DNA of 64,000 nucleotides from Puniceicoccaceae bacterium 5H (GTDB lineage Bacteria > Verrucomicrobiota > Verrucomicrobiia > Opitutales > Oceanipulchritudinaceae): assembly GCA_009772895.1 (NCBI GenBank), contig WOUP01000014.1:1-64000 (forward strand), written 5' to 3'. The position numbers and the translations under genes are program-made. Positions 46,175 through 56,357 of the stretch are shown here, piece by piece; position 1 is the stretch's first letter; each line of letters starts with the position of its first letter. The notes below the pieces were generated by a model. That model had not been told where the DNA came from. It made no database searches and saw nothing but the letters and a program-made list of their open reading frames with translations.

Positions 46175-46280
46175 GGAGTGAAAAGAGTTTATCCTTTGAA
46201 CCATCGACTGTGCATCCATCGGAGTGACTGTGAAGTGTTGGTACCGTGAACTCCGATAACTCTTTTTAACTCCTGTTCAT
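46175..46280 (+). repeat. Intergenic inverted repeat between the two ATPase genes
   Basis: The left arm GGAGTGAAAAGAGT (46175-46188) pairs, with a small imperfection, with ACTCTTTTTAACTCC (46259-46273). The right arm and following CTGTTCAT recur at 47249-47279 after the next gene. The pair forms a long hairpin in the transcript. Confidence 0.6.
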
Positions 46281-46297
46281 TTATTCCCTTTTTATTT

Positions 46298-47170
46298 ATG
46301 CGCAAAGATCGCTACGTCGAAATTTATAACCTGGTGAAGGCCTATCCGAATCCCTTTGGGGATGATGTGAAGGTCGTGGACGGCTTCGACTTGAAGGTCC
46401 GTCAGGGGGAAGTCATCTCCGTCATCGGCCACTCCGGTTGTGGCAAGAGCACGGTGCTGACCATGATCGCGGGCCTCAACCCCATTTCGGGCGGCGGCAT
46501 CGTCGTCGACGGGCACGAGATCGACGGACCGGGGCCGGACCGCGCGGTGGTCTTCCAGTCGCCCTGTCTGCTGCCGTGGCTCAACGCCTACCAGAACGTC
46601 ATGCTGGGGGTGGAGCGCGTCTACCCGCACGCCAGCAAGCAGCAGCGCCGGGAGATCGTGGAGTATTCGCTGAGCGTGGTCGGGCTTGCCGCCGCGATGA
46701 AGAAATACCCGCGCGAAATGTCCGGCGGCATGCAGCAACGCGTCGGCATTGCCCGCGCCATCGCGCTGAAGCCCAAGATGTTGCTGCTCGACGAGCCCTT
46801 TGGCCGCCTCGACTCGCTGACGCGCATGGAGCTGCAGGACGTCATCCTCGAGATCCTCGATCACGAGCACATCACCACGATGCTCATCACTCACGACGTC
46901 GACGAGGCGATCTTCATGTCCGACCGCGTGTGCATGATGACCAACGGCCCCGGCGCGAAGGTCGGCCGCGTGCTCGATATCGAATTCGAGCGCCCCCGCG
47001 ACCGGGCCGAGTTGCTCGAGACGGACCAGTTTTACCGCTACCGCCAGGCGCTGCTCTCCTTCCTCGACGAGTGCGAACTCGAGAAGGATCGCCTGAAAAG
47101 CCAGAAGGCCCAGCAAGCGCCCAAAAAAGAAAAAACAACCGTCCGCGAGCGCATCGCTGCCATCTTTTAA
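46298..47170 (+). CDS. nrtD: Nitrate ABC transporter ATP-binding protein (second)
   Basis: A 290-residue ABC ATPase with intact motifs: Walker [11 protein letters not shown]-loop [10 protein letters not shown], signature MSGGMQQR, Walker B MLLLDEP and switch THDVDEA. The intact His switch contrasts with the Asn in the first ATPase. Its sequence resembles NrtD/CmpD. With NrtC it would form a heterodimer driving NrtB. The Lys/Glu-rich tail ([15 protein letters not shown]) is an unusual extension. It is flanked by two related inverted repeats. Confidence 0.92.
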   Translation: MRKDRYVEIYNLVKAYPNPFGDDVKVVDGFDLKVRQGEVISVIGHSGCGKSTVLTMIAGLNPISGGGIVVDGHEIDGPGPDRAVVFQSPCLLPWLNAYQNVMLGVERVYPHASKQQRREIVEYSLSVVGLAAAMKKYPREMSGGMQQRVGIARAIALKPKMLLLDEPFGRLDSLTRMELQDVILEILDHEHITTMLITHDVDEAIFMSDRVCMMTNGPGAKVGRVLDIEFERPRDRAELLETDQFYRYRQALLSFLDECELEKDRLKSQKAQQAPKKEKTTVRERIAAIF

Positions 47171-47181
47171 ATAAAAAAAGG

Positions 47182-47279
47182 AACAGGAGTTAAAAAGAGT
47201 AAAGAGGATTCAGAGTCCGAGTGAAGCGATCTTCCTTGTTTATTATAAACTCTTTTTAACTCCTATCACTCCTGTTCAT
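47182..47279 (+). repeat. Intergenic inverted repeat between nrtD and nirA
   Basis: A perfect 16-base arm AGGAGTTAAAAAGAGT (47185-47200) pairs with ACTCTTTTTAACTCCT (47249-47264), with 48 bases between. The right arm, with a nearby CCTGTTCAT (47271-47279), matches the repeat before nrtD. It could act as a processing or stabilising hairpin. Confidence 0.7.
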
Positions 47280-47297
47280 CATAAAACTATTTATATC

Positions 47298-49055
47298 ATG
47301 AATGCCGCAGCTTTTTCCGCAGAACAGAAGCAATACCTCGAAGGCTTCTTCGCTGGTGTGCAGCAGCGCGGAGGCATGCCCTTCCTCGGTCAAAACCAGC
47401 AGGGCCAGTTTACCGATGATCCCGCCGCCTCCGTCGCGCAAGAGGAAACCGTGTTCGGCACGCCGCTGGAAGACCTGAGCAAGGAGGAGCGCATCAAGCA
47501 CGAGCAGAACGGCCTCGATGTGTGGGACAAGATCGTCTCGCTGGCCGAAGTCGACCAGTTCCCCGAGCCGCCCGACGTCTTCCGCTTCAAGTTTTACGGC
47601 CTCTTTCACGTCAAGCCCGCGCAAGACAGCTTCATGCTGCGCTGCCGTATCGCCGGCGGACGCCTGTTGAGCCACCAGCTCACGGGGCTGGCCGAGATTG
47701 CCGAGCAATGGGGTGGGGGCTATGCGCACGTCACCACGCGCGCCAACCTCCAGATTCGCGAGATCATGCCCAAGGACACCGTCGACACGCTGATCAAGCT
47801 CGATGAGTTGGGCCTGACCTCGCGGGGCTCCGGCGCGGACAACATCCGCAACGTCACGGCCTCGCCCACCAGCGGCTTCGATCGGCAGGAGTTTCTCGAC
47901 GTAATGCCCTATGCGCGGGCGATGCACCACTACATCCTCAACCACCGCGATCTCTACGGCCTGCCGCGCAAGTTCAACATCGCCTTCGACAGCGGCAGTG
48001 CGATCAGCGTCTGTGCCGATACCAACGACATCGGCTTTTACGCGACCCGGGTGGGCGAGGGGCATGACGTGGCGCCGGGCGTTTACTTCCGCGTGCAGCT
48101 CTGCGGCATCACCGGCCACCAGCAATTTGCCAGCGACTGCGGCATCCTGCTCAAGCCCAGCGAAGCCATTCCCGTTGCGGCGGCCATGGTGCGGGTCTTC
48201 ATCGAGCACGGCAACCGCATGAACCGCAACAAGGCGCGCCTCAAGTATCTGATCGACGACTGGGGCGTGGAGAAGTTCCTCGAGCACGTGGACCAAAAGC
48301 TGGCCTTTCCGCTGCGCCGCTTTTCGCTCGAGCCATGTGAGGTGCGCCCGGCGACGGACAAGCATGGCTACATCGGCGTGCACGAGCAGAACGACGGCCA
48401 CCACTACGTCGGCGTCGTCACCCCGGTGGGCCGCATGACGCCCGACCAGATGAAGGGCATCGCCGCTCTGGCCAGCCGCTACGGCAAGGGCGAGGTCCGC
48501 CTCACCGTCTGGCAAAACCTGCTGATCCCGCACGTGGCGACCGAAGACCTCGAGGCGCTCAAGCAGGGCCTGCGCGACCTGGGCCTGACGCACGAGACCA
48601 CCTGCATTCAAGCCGGGCTTGTCGCCTGCACCGGCAACAAGGGTTGCAAGTATTCCTCCACCGATACCAAGGGACACGCGTTGAAGCTCGGCGCCTACCT
48701 CTCCGAACGCTACCAGCTCGACCAGCCGATCAACATCCACCTCACCGGTTGCCCGCACTCCTGCGCCCAACACTACATTGGCGACATCGGCCTGCTCGGC
48801 GCCAAGGTCAAGCGCGGCGAGGGGAGTGTCGAAGGCTATCACGTCTTCGTCGGCGGCGGGGTGGACGAGCGCCAGGCCATCGGCCGTCAACTCTTCACCG
48901 GCGTGCCCTTCGACGAGCTGCAAGGCCTGCTGGCCGAAGTCATCGAGGGCTACCTCGAGCACCGCGAGCCGGGCGAGGCCTTCTGGCAATTCAGCCGCCG
49001 CCACTCCATCGAGGAACTCAAGCAACTGCTCTCCCTCGAAACCGCCGCCGCGTAA
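47298..49055 (+). CDS. nirA: Assimilatory nitrite reductase (siroheme, NirA type)
   Basis: A 585-residue siroheme/[4Fe-4S] enzyme that reduces nitrite to ammonium in the cytoplasm. Two siroheme-binding half-domains are seen ([32 protein letters not shown]). The four cluster-ligand Cys are in [12 protein letters not shown] near residue 443-450 and [12 protein letters not shown] near 483-488. The similarity to NirA rather than sulfite reductase fits the nitrate cluster. An N-terminal helix [16 protein letters not shown] resembles the N-terminus of the diflavin reductase encoded at 52908, which may therefore be its electron donor in place of ferredoxin. Confidence 0.93.
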   Translation: MNAAAFSAEQKQYLEGFFAGVQQRGGMPFLGQNQQGQFTDDPAASVAQEETVFGTPLEDLSKEERIKHEQNGLDVWDKIVSLAEVDQFPEPPDVFRFKFYGLFHVKPAQDSFMLRCRIAGGRLLSHQLTGLAEIAEQWGGGYAHVTTRANLQIREIMPKDTVDTLIKLDELGLTSRGSGADNIRNVTASPTSGFDRQEFLDVMPYARAMHHYILNHRDLYGLPRKFNIAFDSGSAISVCADTNDIGFYATRVGEGHDVAPGVYFRVQLCGITGHQQFASDCGILLKPSEAIPVAAAMVRVFIEHGNRMNRNKARLKYLIDDWGVEKFLEHVDQKLAFPLRRFSLEPCEVRPATDKHGYIGVHEQNDGHHYVGVVTPVGRMTPDQMKGIAALASRYGKGEVRLTVWQNLLIPHVATEDLEALKQGLRDLGLTHETTCIQAGLVACTGNKGCKYSSTDTKGHALKLGAYLSERYQLDQPINIHLTGCPHSCAQHYIGDIGLLGAKVKRGEGSVEGYHVFVGGGVDERQAIGRQLFTGVPFDELQGLLAEVIEGYLEHREPGEAFWQFSRRHSIEELKQLLSLETAAA

Positions 49056-49170
49056 AAACGCTTTTTTCACAAAAGAGCACACCGCACACAAAGTAGAAGG
49101 CTCTGCTTTAAGCCGTTTTAGTAGAGCGCTGCGTGATCTTGGTGCTCTTCTGTTCAATCCATTTTCTTCA

Positions 49171-50700
49171 GTGCCCAATTCCGTTACAGTCGAGCGCTCG
49201 CCGATCGAGCAATACCTGCGCAAACAGCAGGAGCTGGAGACGCCGGTGGCCCGTTTTGCCCAGCGGCATGACGCGGGCGGGCCGGCGATGGAGCCCTATT
49301 ACCGCGATCTGATTCCGCTGACTCAGCCCCAACCGGGCGAACAGTACGCCTTTGAGGTCGATCTCGACGCCTGCACGGGTTGCAAGGCCTGCGTCTCGGC
49401 CTGCCACAGCCTGAACGGGCTGGAGGACGAAGAGACCTGGCGCGATGTGGGCCTGGTCGTGGGCGGAGACCGCGCCGCGCCCTACCAGCAGACGGTCACG
49501 ACCGCCTGCCACCACTGCGAAGATCCCGGCTGCATGCACGGCTGCCCGGTGCTGGCCTACGAGAAGGACGACGTCACCGGCATCGTGCGCCACCTGGACG
49601 ACCAGTGCATCGGCTGCCAATACTGCGTGCTCAAGTGTCCCTACGACGTGCCGAAATTCTCCGAGCGCCTCGGCATCGTGCGCAAGTGCGACATGTGCCA
49701 CGGGCGTCTGGCCGAAGGGGAAGCCCCGGCCTGCGTGCAGGCCTGCCCGACGCAGGCGATCCGGATTTCCATCGTCTCGAAGACCGCCCCGCAAGCCGAT
49801 GCGCCCGCCAATCGGGACTTTCTGACCGCCGCGCCGGACCCCGATTACACCCGCCCGACGACTCGCTACGTTTCGGAGCGCCCGATCCCGGACAACGTGC
49901 GCGCCGCCGATGCCGCGGCCCTGCGACCCCAGCACGCGCACACGCCGCTGGTGGTGATGCTCACGCTGACCCAGGCGGCTGTGGGCCTGCAAACGGCGGC
50001 CGCCCTTGCCGGGCACCCGCTGGGGGTGGAACTGGTGAGCGCCCTGTTGCTCGCCGCGGGTCTGACGGCGAGCATCCTGCACCTCGGGCGACCGCTCGGC
50101 GCGTGGCGGGCCTTCCTCGGCCTGCGCCGTTCGTGGCTCAGCCGCGAGATCGTGCTCTTCGGGGGCTACGCGCCCGCGTTCTTCGGCCTGCTGGCCGTCC
50201 ACCACGTTTTCACGCCGCTGCCGTCCATGCTCTGGGTGCCGCTGACGGTGCTGGGCTGGCTCGGTGTCGCCAGCAGCATGATGATTTACCACGACACGCA
50301 CCGGCGCTTCTGGCACTGGCCGCGCACGACCCTACGCTTCTTCGGCGTCGCAGTCACGGCCTTGCTGGCGGGGCTTGCGCTGCTACCGGGAGACGGCGTT
50401 TGGCCGCTGCTCGCAGCGAGTGCACTGGTGCTCAAGCTCGCGGGCGAATTCGCGCCCTTGCTGTCCTCTCACCGCAGCGTGCCGACCCGCCTGATGCGCG
50501 GCCCGCTCTCCGGCTGGGCGTGTGCCCGCGCGCTGTGGGGCGGGGCTGCGGTCTTCACGTGGTTGTTCGCCGCCGTGCTTGCATCACCCGCCCTGGCGGC
50601 GGCGGGGGTCGGCCTCTTCCTGGCCGGCGAACTCTGCGAACGCGTGCTGTTCTTCAAAGCCGTCGATGCACCTAAAATGCCGGGAGGTTTCACCGCATGA
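49171..50700 (+). CDS. Fused four-cluster ferredoxin and DmsC-like membrane anchor
   Basis: A 509-residue fusion. Residues 60-200 form a DmsB/NrfC-type ferredoxin with four Cys groups: C68/71/74/78, C113/116/121/125, C146/149/152/156 and C173/176/188/192. From about residue 258 to the end there are about eight membrane helices resembling the DmsC/YnfH quinol-oxidising anchor. It would pass electrons from the quinol pool to the NasA subunit, whose gene overlaps it by 4 bases. No Tat signal is present, so the Fe-S part faces the cytoplasm. The start is a GTG at 49171 ([10 protein letters not shown]); longer frames are not family-like. It is an uncommon partner for an assimilatory nitrate reductase. 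Confidence 0.88.
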   Translation: MPNSVTVERSPIEQYLRKQQELETPVARFAQRHDAGGPAMEPYYRDLIPLTQPQPGEQYAFEVDLDACTGCKACVSACHSLNGLEDEETWRDVGLVVGGDRAAPYQQTVTTACHHCEDPGCMHGCPVLAYEKDDVTGIVRHLDDQCIGCQYCVLKCPYDVPKFSERLGIVRKCDMCHGRLAEGEAPACVQACPTQAIRISIVSKTAPQADAPANRDFLTAAPDPDYTRPTTRYVSERPIPDNVRAADAAALRPQHAHTPLVVMLTLTQAAVGLQTAAALAGHPLGVELVSALLLAAGLTASILHLGRPLGAWRAFLGLRRSWLSREIVLFGGYAPAFFGLLAVHHVFTPLPSMLWVPLTVLGWLGVASSMMIYHDTHRRFWHWPRTTLRFFGVAVTALLAGLALLPGDGVWPLLAASALVLKLAGEFAPLLSSHRSVPTRLMRGPLSGWACARALWGGAAVFTWLFAAVLASPALAAAGVGLFLAGELCERVLFFKAVDAPKMPGGFTA

Positions 50701-52895
50701 GCCCGCTCAATACCAAAGACCGCCCTTATTCGATTCGCCGCTGGCAAGGCCCGTTGACCGATGAACTGGTGCGGCGTCCGGCCCAGTTTGGCCTCGGCCA
50801 GTTGCCCTCGCGCCTGCAGCCGGATGCCACGGTCAAGAGCGTCTGCGGCTTTTGCGCCACCGGCTGCTCGCTCAACGTGCACCTGCACCAGGGCGAGGCG
50901 ATCAACCTCAGCGCGTCGCCGCAATATCCGGTCAACCTCGGCATGGCCTGCCCCAAGGGCTGGGAGGCGCTGACTCCGTTGTCGGCCCCCGATCGCGCGA
51001 CGATGCCGCTTTTGCGCCAGGGCGCGGACCTGAAGCCCATCGAATGGCCGGAGGCGCTGCGGACCTTTTGCGACCGCTTCAAGCGCATCCAGGAGCAGCA
51101 TGGCAAAGCCAGCGTCGCCTTTCTCTCGACCGGCCAGATCCCGTGCGAAGAGATGGCCATGCTGGGCGCGTTCGCCAAGTTTCAGATGGGCGTGCTGCAC
51201 GGCGACGGCAACACCCGCCAGTGCATGGCCACCGCGGTGGCGGCCTACAAGCAGTCGTTCGGCTTTGATGCGCCGCCTTACAGCTACGCCGACTTCGAGC
51301 AGTCGGACGTGCTCGTCTTTGTGGGCGCCAATCCCTGCATCGCCCATCCGATCATGTGGCAGCGCGTGATGCGCAACCCGCGCCAGCCCGAGATCGTGGT
51401 CGTTGACCCGCGCAAGACCGAAACCGCCATGGCCGCGACGCGTCACCTCGCGATCCGCCCCAAGAGCGATCTCGTGCTGTTCTACGGTCTGGCCCATCTG
51501 TTGATCGAGTGGGGCGCGGTGGACCGGGCGTTCGTCGAGGCCCACACGCAGGGCTTTGACGCCTTTGCCGCCTTTGTGCGCCAGTATCCGCTCGCGGCGG
51601 TCGCCGAGTGCACGGGGCTGACCGAGGCCCAGTTGCTGAGTTTGGCCGAGCTGTTGGCGTCGGGCAAACGCGTGTCGTTCTGGTGGACGATGGGTGTCAA
51701 CCAGAGCTACGAAGGCACTCGCGTCGCGCAATCGCTGATCAACCTCGCGCTCATGACGGGCAATATGGGCAAGCCCGGCACCGGCGCCAATTCCATCACC
51801 GGGCAGTGCAATGCGATGGGCTCCCGGCTCTTCAGCAACACCACCAATCTGCTGGGCGGGCACGACTTCAAGGATGCGGACCACCGCTTCAAGATCGCCG
51901 AGACCCTGGGCGTCGAGCTGGACCGCATCCCGACCGAAAACAGCCTCGCTTACGACCAGATCCTGGAGGAGGTCGAGGCCGGGCGGATCAAGGGCCTGTG
52001 GGTCATCGCGACCAATCCCGGCCATTCGTGGATCGAACAGGGCCGGTTCCGCCGTCTGCGCGAGCAACTGGACTTTCTCGTCGTGCAGGACATGTATCAC
52101 TCTACCGAAACCGCGCAGATGGCCGACCTCGTGCTGCCGGCGGCCGGGTGGGGCGAAAAGGAGGGCACCTTCATCAATTCCGAGCGGCGCATCGGCGTGA
52201 TTCGCAAGACCCGTCGTGCGCCGGGGCAGGCCCTGTCCGACTTCTACATTTTCAAGGCCCTGTCCGACACCTGGGACGATCGCGGGCTCTTCGACCAGTG
52301 GACTTGTCCAGAAGACGTTTTCCAGTCGCTCAAGGCCCTCAGCCGCGGCCAGCCCTGCGACATTACCGGGATCCGTGACTACGCGCACCTCGAGGCTGCC
52401 GGCGGCATCCAGTGGCCCTGCCCGGAAGGCACGGAGCCGGAGACGGAGCGCCGCCTGTTCGCCGACGGCGCATTCTTCCACGCCGACGGGCGCGCGCGGT
52501 TTTGCTTCGACCCGCCGGCCGCGATCCCGGAGGAGACCGATGCGGCCTTCCCCTTCTGGCTGCTCACGGGCCGGGGCAGTTCCGCTCAATGGCACACGCA
52601 GACCCGTTCCGCCAAGAGCGACGTGCTGCGCAAGTTGGGCCCCCGCGAGCTGTGCCTCGAGATTTGTCCCGAAGACGCGGCCCGCCTCGGCATTCAGCCG
52701 CAGGAGCGTGTATGCGTGCGTTCACGGCGCGGCGAGACGCTGGCCACCGCCATTGTCGTGCCGACCGTGCAGCCCGGCCAGGTCTTCCTGCCCATGCACT
52801 TCGCGGGCACCAATTTTCTCACGCAACAAGTGGTCGACCCGCACTCGCGCCAGCCCTCCTACAAGGGCTGCGCGGTTACGATCGAAAAACGCTAG
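50697..52895 (+). CDS. nasA: Assimilatory nitrate reductase, molybdopterin subunit
   Basis: A 732-residue bis-MGD oxidoreductase of the NasA type. The N-terminal [4Fe-4S] Cys are C50, C53, C57 and C85 (CGFCATGC...GMACPKG). Later segments include [34 protein letters not shown], the family's [22 protein letters not shown] and [20 protein letters not shown]. The C-terminal molybdopterin-binding barrel begins at about residue 610 (WLLTGRG). No Tat signal is present, so it is cytoplasmic and reduces nitrate to nitrite for NirA. It overlaps the Fe-S/anchor fusion gene by 4 bases and is 12 bases before the diflavin reductase gene. Confidence 0.94.
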   Translation: MSPLNTKDRPYSIRRWQGPLTDELVRRPAQFGLGQLPSRLQPDATVKSVCGFCATGCSLNVHLHQGEAINLSASPQYPVNLGMACPKGWEALTPLSAPDRATMPLLRQGADLKPIEWPEALRTFCDRFKRIQEQHGKASVAFLSTGQIPCEEMAMLGAFAKFQMGVLHGDGNTRQCMATAVAAYKQSFGFDAPPYSYADFEQSDVLVFVGANPCIAHPIMWQRVMRNPRQPEIVVVDPRKTETAMAATRHLAIRPKSDLVLFYGLAHLLIEWGAVDRAFVEAHTQGFDAFAAFVRQYPLAAVAECTGLTEAQLLSLAELLASGKRVSFWWTMGVNQSYEGTRVAQSLINLALMTGNMGKPGTGANSITGQCNAMGSRLFSNTTNLLGGHDFKDADHRFKIAETLGVELDRIPTENSLAYDQILEEVEAGRIKGLWVIATNPGHSWIEQGRFRRLREQLDFLVVQDMYHSTETAQMADLVLPAAGWGEKEGTFINSERRIGVIRKTRRAPGQALSDFYIFKALSDTWDDRGLFDQWTCPEDVFQSLKALSRGQPCDITGIRDYAHLEAAGGIQWPCPEGTEPETERRLFADGAFFHADGRARFCFDPPAAIPEETDAAFPFWLLTGRGSSAQWHTQTRSAKSDVLRKLGPRELCLEICPEDAARLGIQPQERVCVRSRRGETLATAIVVPTVQPGQVFLPMHFAGTNFLTQQVVDPHSRQPSYKGCAVTIEKR

Positions 52896-52907
52896 CCCAT
52901 CTTTCTC

Positions 52908-54647
52908 ATGCCAACGACCCTTCCCTACGTTCCTGAGACCGCGCCGTTCAGCATCGAGCAGCGCGCCTGGCTCAACGGATTCCTCGCGGGCCTCTATTCG
53001 GAGAATCCCGCCGACGGCAGTGCGCAGGCCGACGCCGCGCCCCAGCAGACCCTGACCATCCTCTACGGCTCGCAGACCGGCAACGCCGAGGGCCTGGCCA
53101 AGCAGACGCGCAAGGCGGCCGAGAAGGCGGGTTACCAGGCCAAATCGGTCGAGATGGCCGAATACGACCCGCAGCAGCTGGCGGATGAGCAGACGGTCCT
53201 GATCATCACCAGCACCTACGGCGAGGGGGATCCGCCGGACAACGCGCGCAGCTTTTACGACTTCGTGCTGGCCGAAGACGCCCCGAAGCTCGACCACCTC
53301 AGCTTTGCCGTGCTCGCGCTGGGCGACTCCAACTACGCGGACTTCTGTCAGACGGGCAAGGACTTCGACGCCCGCCTCGAAGCGCTCGGCGCCCACCGCA
53401 TCATGGACCGCGTGGACTGCGATGTGGACTACGACGAGCCCTACGAAGCCTGGCTGAAGGAAGTGCTGGAGCAGGCGCGGGACGAAAGCGCTGCCAGCGA
53501 CGCCGCGAGCAGCGTCGACGATGCCGAGGAGGAAGACGACGAGCCGCAATACTCCAAGCGCAATCCCTTCATGGCCGAAGTGGTCGACAACCGCGTGCTC
53601 AACGGACCGGGTTCGGCCAAGGAAACCCGCCACGTTGCGTTTTCGCTCGAAGGCTCCGGCCTCGCATACACCCCGGGGGACGTCCTGGGCGTCTATCCGC
53701 GCAATTGTCCAGACGCCGTGGCCGAGCTGATCGAAGCCGCCGGCCTGCAGCCTTCCGATCCAGTGGAGGGCAAGACGCTGGCCGAGGTGCTCGAGACCGA
53801 GCGCGACATCACCCGCCTGACACTGCCGCTCGTGCAGACCTTGTCGGAGCGCTGCGAAAACGGCAGCCTGTCCGAACTCTGTGACGACGGGGAGACATTC
53901 GCCGCCTACGCCGACGGTCGCCAGTTGATCGACCTCTTTGCCGACTACCAACCCAAGTTCGCCTCGGCGGAGGAACTCGTGCAGAGCCTGAAAAAGCTGC
54001 AGCCGCGCCTCTATTCGATCTCGTCCAGCCCGCTGGCCAGCCCCGGCGAAGTCCACTTGACCGTAGGCCGCGTGCGCTACGACACCCACGGGCGGGGGCG
54101 CAAGGGCGTCTGTTCGGATTACCTCGCCTGCTGCGAGGTGGGGAGCAAGGTGGGCGTCTACCTGCAGGCCAACGCGCACTTCAAGCTGCCGGAAAATCCG
54201 GAGACGCCCGTCATCATGATCGGGCCGGGCACCGGTATCGCGCCCTTCCGGGCCTTCCTGCACGACCGGCAGCAACGGGGCGACTCCGGGCGCAACTGGC
54301 TCTTTTTCGGCGATCAGAAGTCGGCGGCCGATTTCCTGTATGAGGAAGAGCTGGAAGGCTTCCGCAGCGAAGGGGTGCTGAGTCGCCTCAGCCTGGCCTT
54401 TTCCCGCGATACGGACCAGAAAGTCTACGTGCAGCACCGCATGCTCGACGAGGCCGAGGAGCTCTACCGCTGGCTGGAAGACGGTGCCTATCTCTACGTC
54501 TGCGGTGACGCCTCGCGCATGGCCAAGGACGTCGATGCCGCGCTGCACCAACTGGTGGCTGAGCAAAAGGGGGTGGACGCCGAGGCCGCGGCGGCATACG
54601 TAGAGGGCCTGAAGCGCGAGAAGCGCTATCTGCGCGATGTCTATTGA
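52908..54647 (+). CDS. CysJ-like diflavin reductase (flavodoxin + FAD/NADPH)
   Basis: A 579-residue protein matching the sulfite reductase flavoprotein alpha in domain order: an N-terminal docking/oligomerisation helix (FSIEQRAWLNGFLAGLYS), a flavodoxin domain with YGSQTGNAEG near residue 54, an acidic linker (SVDDAEEEDDE), a FAD domain with LYSISSSPLASPGEVHLTVG, and an NADPH domain with MIGPGTGIAPFRAF and the C-terminal KRYLRDVY. It moves electrons from NADPH through FAD and FMN. Its place between nasA and the MOSC gene suggests that it serves NirA or NasA rather than sulfite reduction, although CysJ function cannot be excluded. Confidence 0.9.
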   Translation: MPTTLPYVPETAPFSIEQRAWLNGFLAGLYSENPADGSAQADAAPQQTLTILYGSQTGNAEGLAKQTRKAAEKAGYQAKSVEMAEYDPQQLADEQTVLIITSTYGEGDPPDNARSFYDFVLAEDAPKLDHLSFAVLALGDSNYADFCQTGKDFDARLEALGAHRIMDRVDCDVDYDEPYEAWLKEVLEQARDESAASDAASSVDDAEEEDDEPQYSKRNPFMAEVVDNRVLNGPGSAKETRHVAFSLEGSGLAYTPGDVLGVYPRNCPDAVAELIEAAGLQPSDPVEGKTLAEVLETERDITRLTLPLVQTLSERCENGSLSELCDDGETFAAYADGRQLIDLFADYQPKFASAEELVQSLKKLQPRLYSISSSPLASPGEVHLTVGRVRYDTHGRGRKGVCSDYLACCEVGSKVGVYLQANAHFKLPENPETPVIMIGPGTGIAPFRAFLHDRQQRGDSGRNWLFFGDQKSAADFLYEEELEGFRSEGVLSRLSLAFSRDTDQKVYVQHRMLDEAEELYRWLEDGAYLYVCGDASRMAKDVDAALHQLVAEQKGVDAEAAAAYVEGLKREKRYLRDVY

Positions 54648-55161
54648 GCCAGCTCAGCCGCGTGTCGCCCAAATCGAGCATATCTGGATCTCGCCGGGCC
54701 ACGACTTCAAGGGCCGCCACGGCAAAGGGCGGCTCCAGCACGGCGTCGTGCCGGTCGATGCGGTGGAATGCCACGCCGGGCGTGGGTTGGCGGGAGACCG
54801 CTATTACGATTACAAGCCTGACTTCAAGGGCCAGTTGACGCTCTTCGATGGTGCGGTGGCAGACGCCCTGCAGCGGGCCTTTGCACTCGAGACGCTCGAT
54901 CCGGCCGCCTTTCGCCGCAACGTGATCGTGCGCGGGCTCGACCTCAACGCGCTGATCGGTCGGCGCTTTTGCCTGGGCGAAGTGGTGCTCGAGGGCAGCG
55001 AGGAATGTGCGCCCTGTTACTGGATGGACGAGGCCATTGCTCCCGGCGCCTTCGCGTGGCTGAAGGGCAGGGGAGGCCTGCGCTGCCGCATCCGCCAGAG
55101 CGGCTGGCTGCGGCGCGGTGCCGTGCCTTTCGCTGATAACGTTCAGGTACCCGGGATGTAG
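54637..55161 (+). CDS. MOSC-domain protein
   Basis: A 174-residue MOSC (molybdenum cofactor sulfurase C-terminal) domain protein. It shows GDRYYDYKPDFKGQLTLFD, FRRNVIVRGLDLNALIGRRF and the conserved Cys in EECAPCYWMDEAI, a usual site for binding or transfer of sulphur or the cofactor. It overlaps the diflavin reductase gene by 11 bases and closes the nitrate cluster. A role in handling the cofactor of NasA is likely but not shown. Confidence 0.88.
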   Translation: MSIEPAQPRVAQIEHIWISPGHDFKGRHGKGRLQHGVVPVDAVECHAGRGLAGDRYYDYKPDFKGQLTLFDGAVADALQRAFALETLDPAAFRRNVIVRGLDLNALIGRRFCLGEVVLEGSEECAPCYWMDEAIAPGAFAWLKGRGGLRCRIRQSGWLRRGAVPFADNVQVPGM

Positions 55162-55647
55162 CGAGTGAGTTCCCACCATGCGCCGTGGTCACGCGGTTTG
55201 GGGGTTCCCGGGCTGGGGGGCAGTGCCGCCGGTGGGGCGTTTCTGAAGGATGCTTGTTTGGTTAAGGGGGCACAAAACTTAGTATTAACACACGTCTCCC
55301 TGTTTAGGGGCTGCTCTCGAGTCGGATTGTTCGTGTAGGATCAAGTGCAGGGCCATAGACGGTCTTTGTCGGGGGCGGAGAATCAGTAGCAAATATTGAA
55401 CGTTTCATCTGTTCAACTAATCGCGTTTGATTAAAAAGGGTTCTGTTGTTATGTAAGTAATTGATAATTAGAGCACAAAAGCGATGCTGATGTGGGATGT
55501 GTATAGAGGTGAAATCCTTAATAACGCCCTGAAATTAGCACTATGTTTACATTTGGTGTGGCTGGCTAATCGTTCGGGGCAGCTTGACATTGTTCGTGGG
55601 CGAATGTTTCTTGAGGCCCTTCTGATCCCGCAGCATCAGACCTTTGC
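55162..55647. other. Intergenic region, AT-richer, without a gene
   Basis: About 490 bases between the nitrate cluster and the osmolyte cluster. No gene is visible. A possible promoter for the MarR gene is TTGACA at 55584-55589 with a poor -10 (TTTCTT, 55607-55612) after 17 bases. I see no clear terminator. Confidence 0.5.
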
Positions 55648-56232
55648 ATGACCACAGCTTTCCCTAATCCAGTTGAAAAAATCTCAGCACAACCAGCAGA
55701 GCAGGATGATTCTTATCAGTTGCGTATCCTGCGTGCGGTTCGGCGGATCGTCCGTTCTGTCGACGTCCATTCTCGACGGCTGACGGGGTTGGCTGGTGTG
55801 ACGGTGCCTCAGCTGCTCTGCCTGCTGAGCATCAAGGAAAGTGGTTCCCTTTCGGTGCGTGATCTGGCCCGAAAAGTGGAATTGAGCCCTAGCGTGGTCG
55901 TGGGCATCGTGGACCGTCTGGAAGCCAATGGCTACCTCACGCGGACGCGTTCCCAGCGCGACCGTCGCAAGATGGACCTGGAGTTGACCGAGGCTGGTCT
56001 GCAACTGATCCGGAACACCCCCTCACCCCTGCACGAGCGTTTACAGGCGGGGTTGAAGAACATCTCTCAACTCGAACGGGCGACCATCGCTCTCTCGCTC
56101 GAGCGCATTCTCGAGCTGCTGGAACCTGTCGCATCCTTACCGACTCGGGATGAATCGGCCTTTTTTATCGAGCCGATCACCCAGATGTCTCTGAGCACGT
56201 CGCCGGAGGAGCGTCCTCCCGCTACGCACTAG
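55648..56232 (+). CDS. MarR-family transcriptional regulator
   Basis: A 194-residue winged helix-turn-helix regulator: VTVPQLLCLLSIKESGSLSVRDLARKVELSPSVVVGIVDRLEANGYLTRTRSQRDRRKMDLELTEAG in the middle is the full MarR DNA-binding domain with its wing (quoted by position: about residues 50-115). It lies directly before a porin and a ProVWX-type importer. MarR proteins such as OpuR, EctR and CosR control glycine betaine or ectoine genes elsewhere, so regulation of osmolyte uptake here is a reasonable inference. The last 40 residues are a low-complexity tail. Confidence 0.88.
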   Translation: MTTAFPNPVEKISAQPAEQDDSYQLRILRAVRRIVRSVDVHSRRLTGLAGVTVPQLLCLLSIKESGSLSVRDLARKVELSPSVVVGIVDRLEANGYLTRTRSQRDRRKMDLELTEAGLQLIRNTPSPLHERLQAGLKNISQLERATIALSLERILELLEPVASLPTRDESAFFIEPITQMSLSTSPEERPPATH

Positions 56233-56357
56233 CTTAGTCCTAGGTCTTCCACCTTACCACCCTCCATACCATGGATGGCGGCACGGAGGAGCTATTTTTT
56301 CGCTGCCCTGGCGGTGCTGATCGCAGTCCGTGGGGCGGCCCTCAACCAATCATCCCA

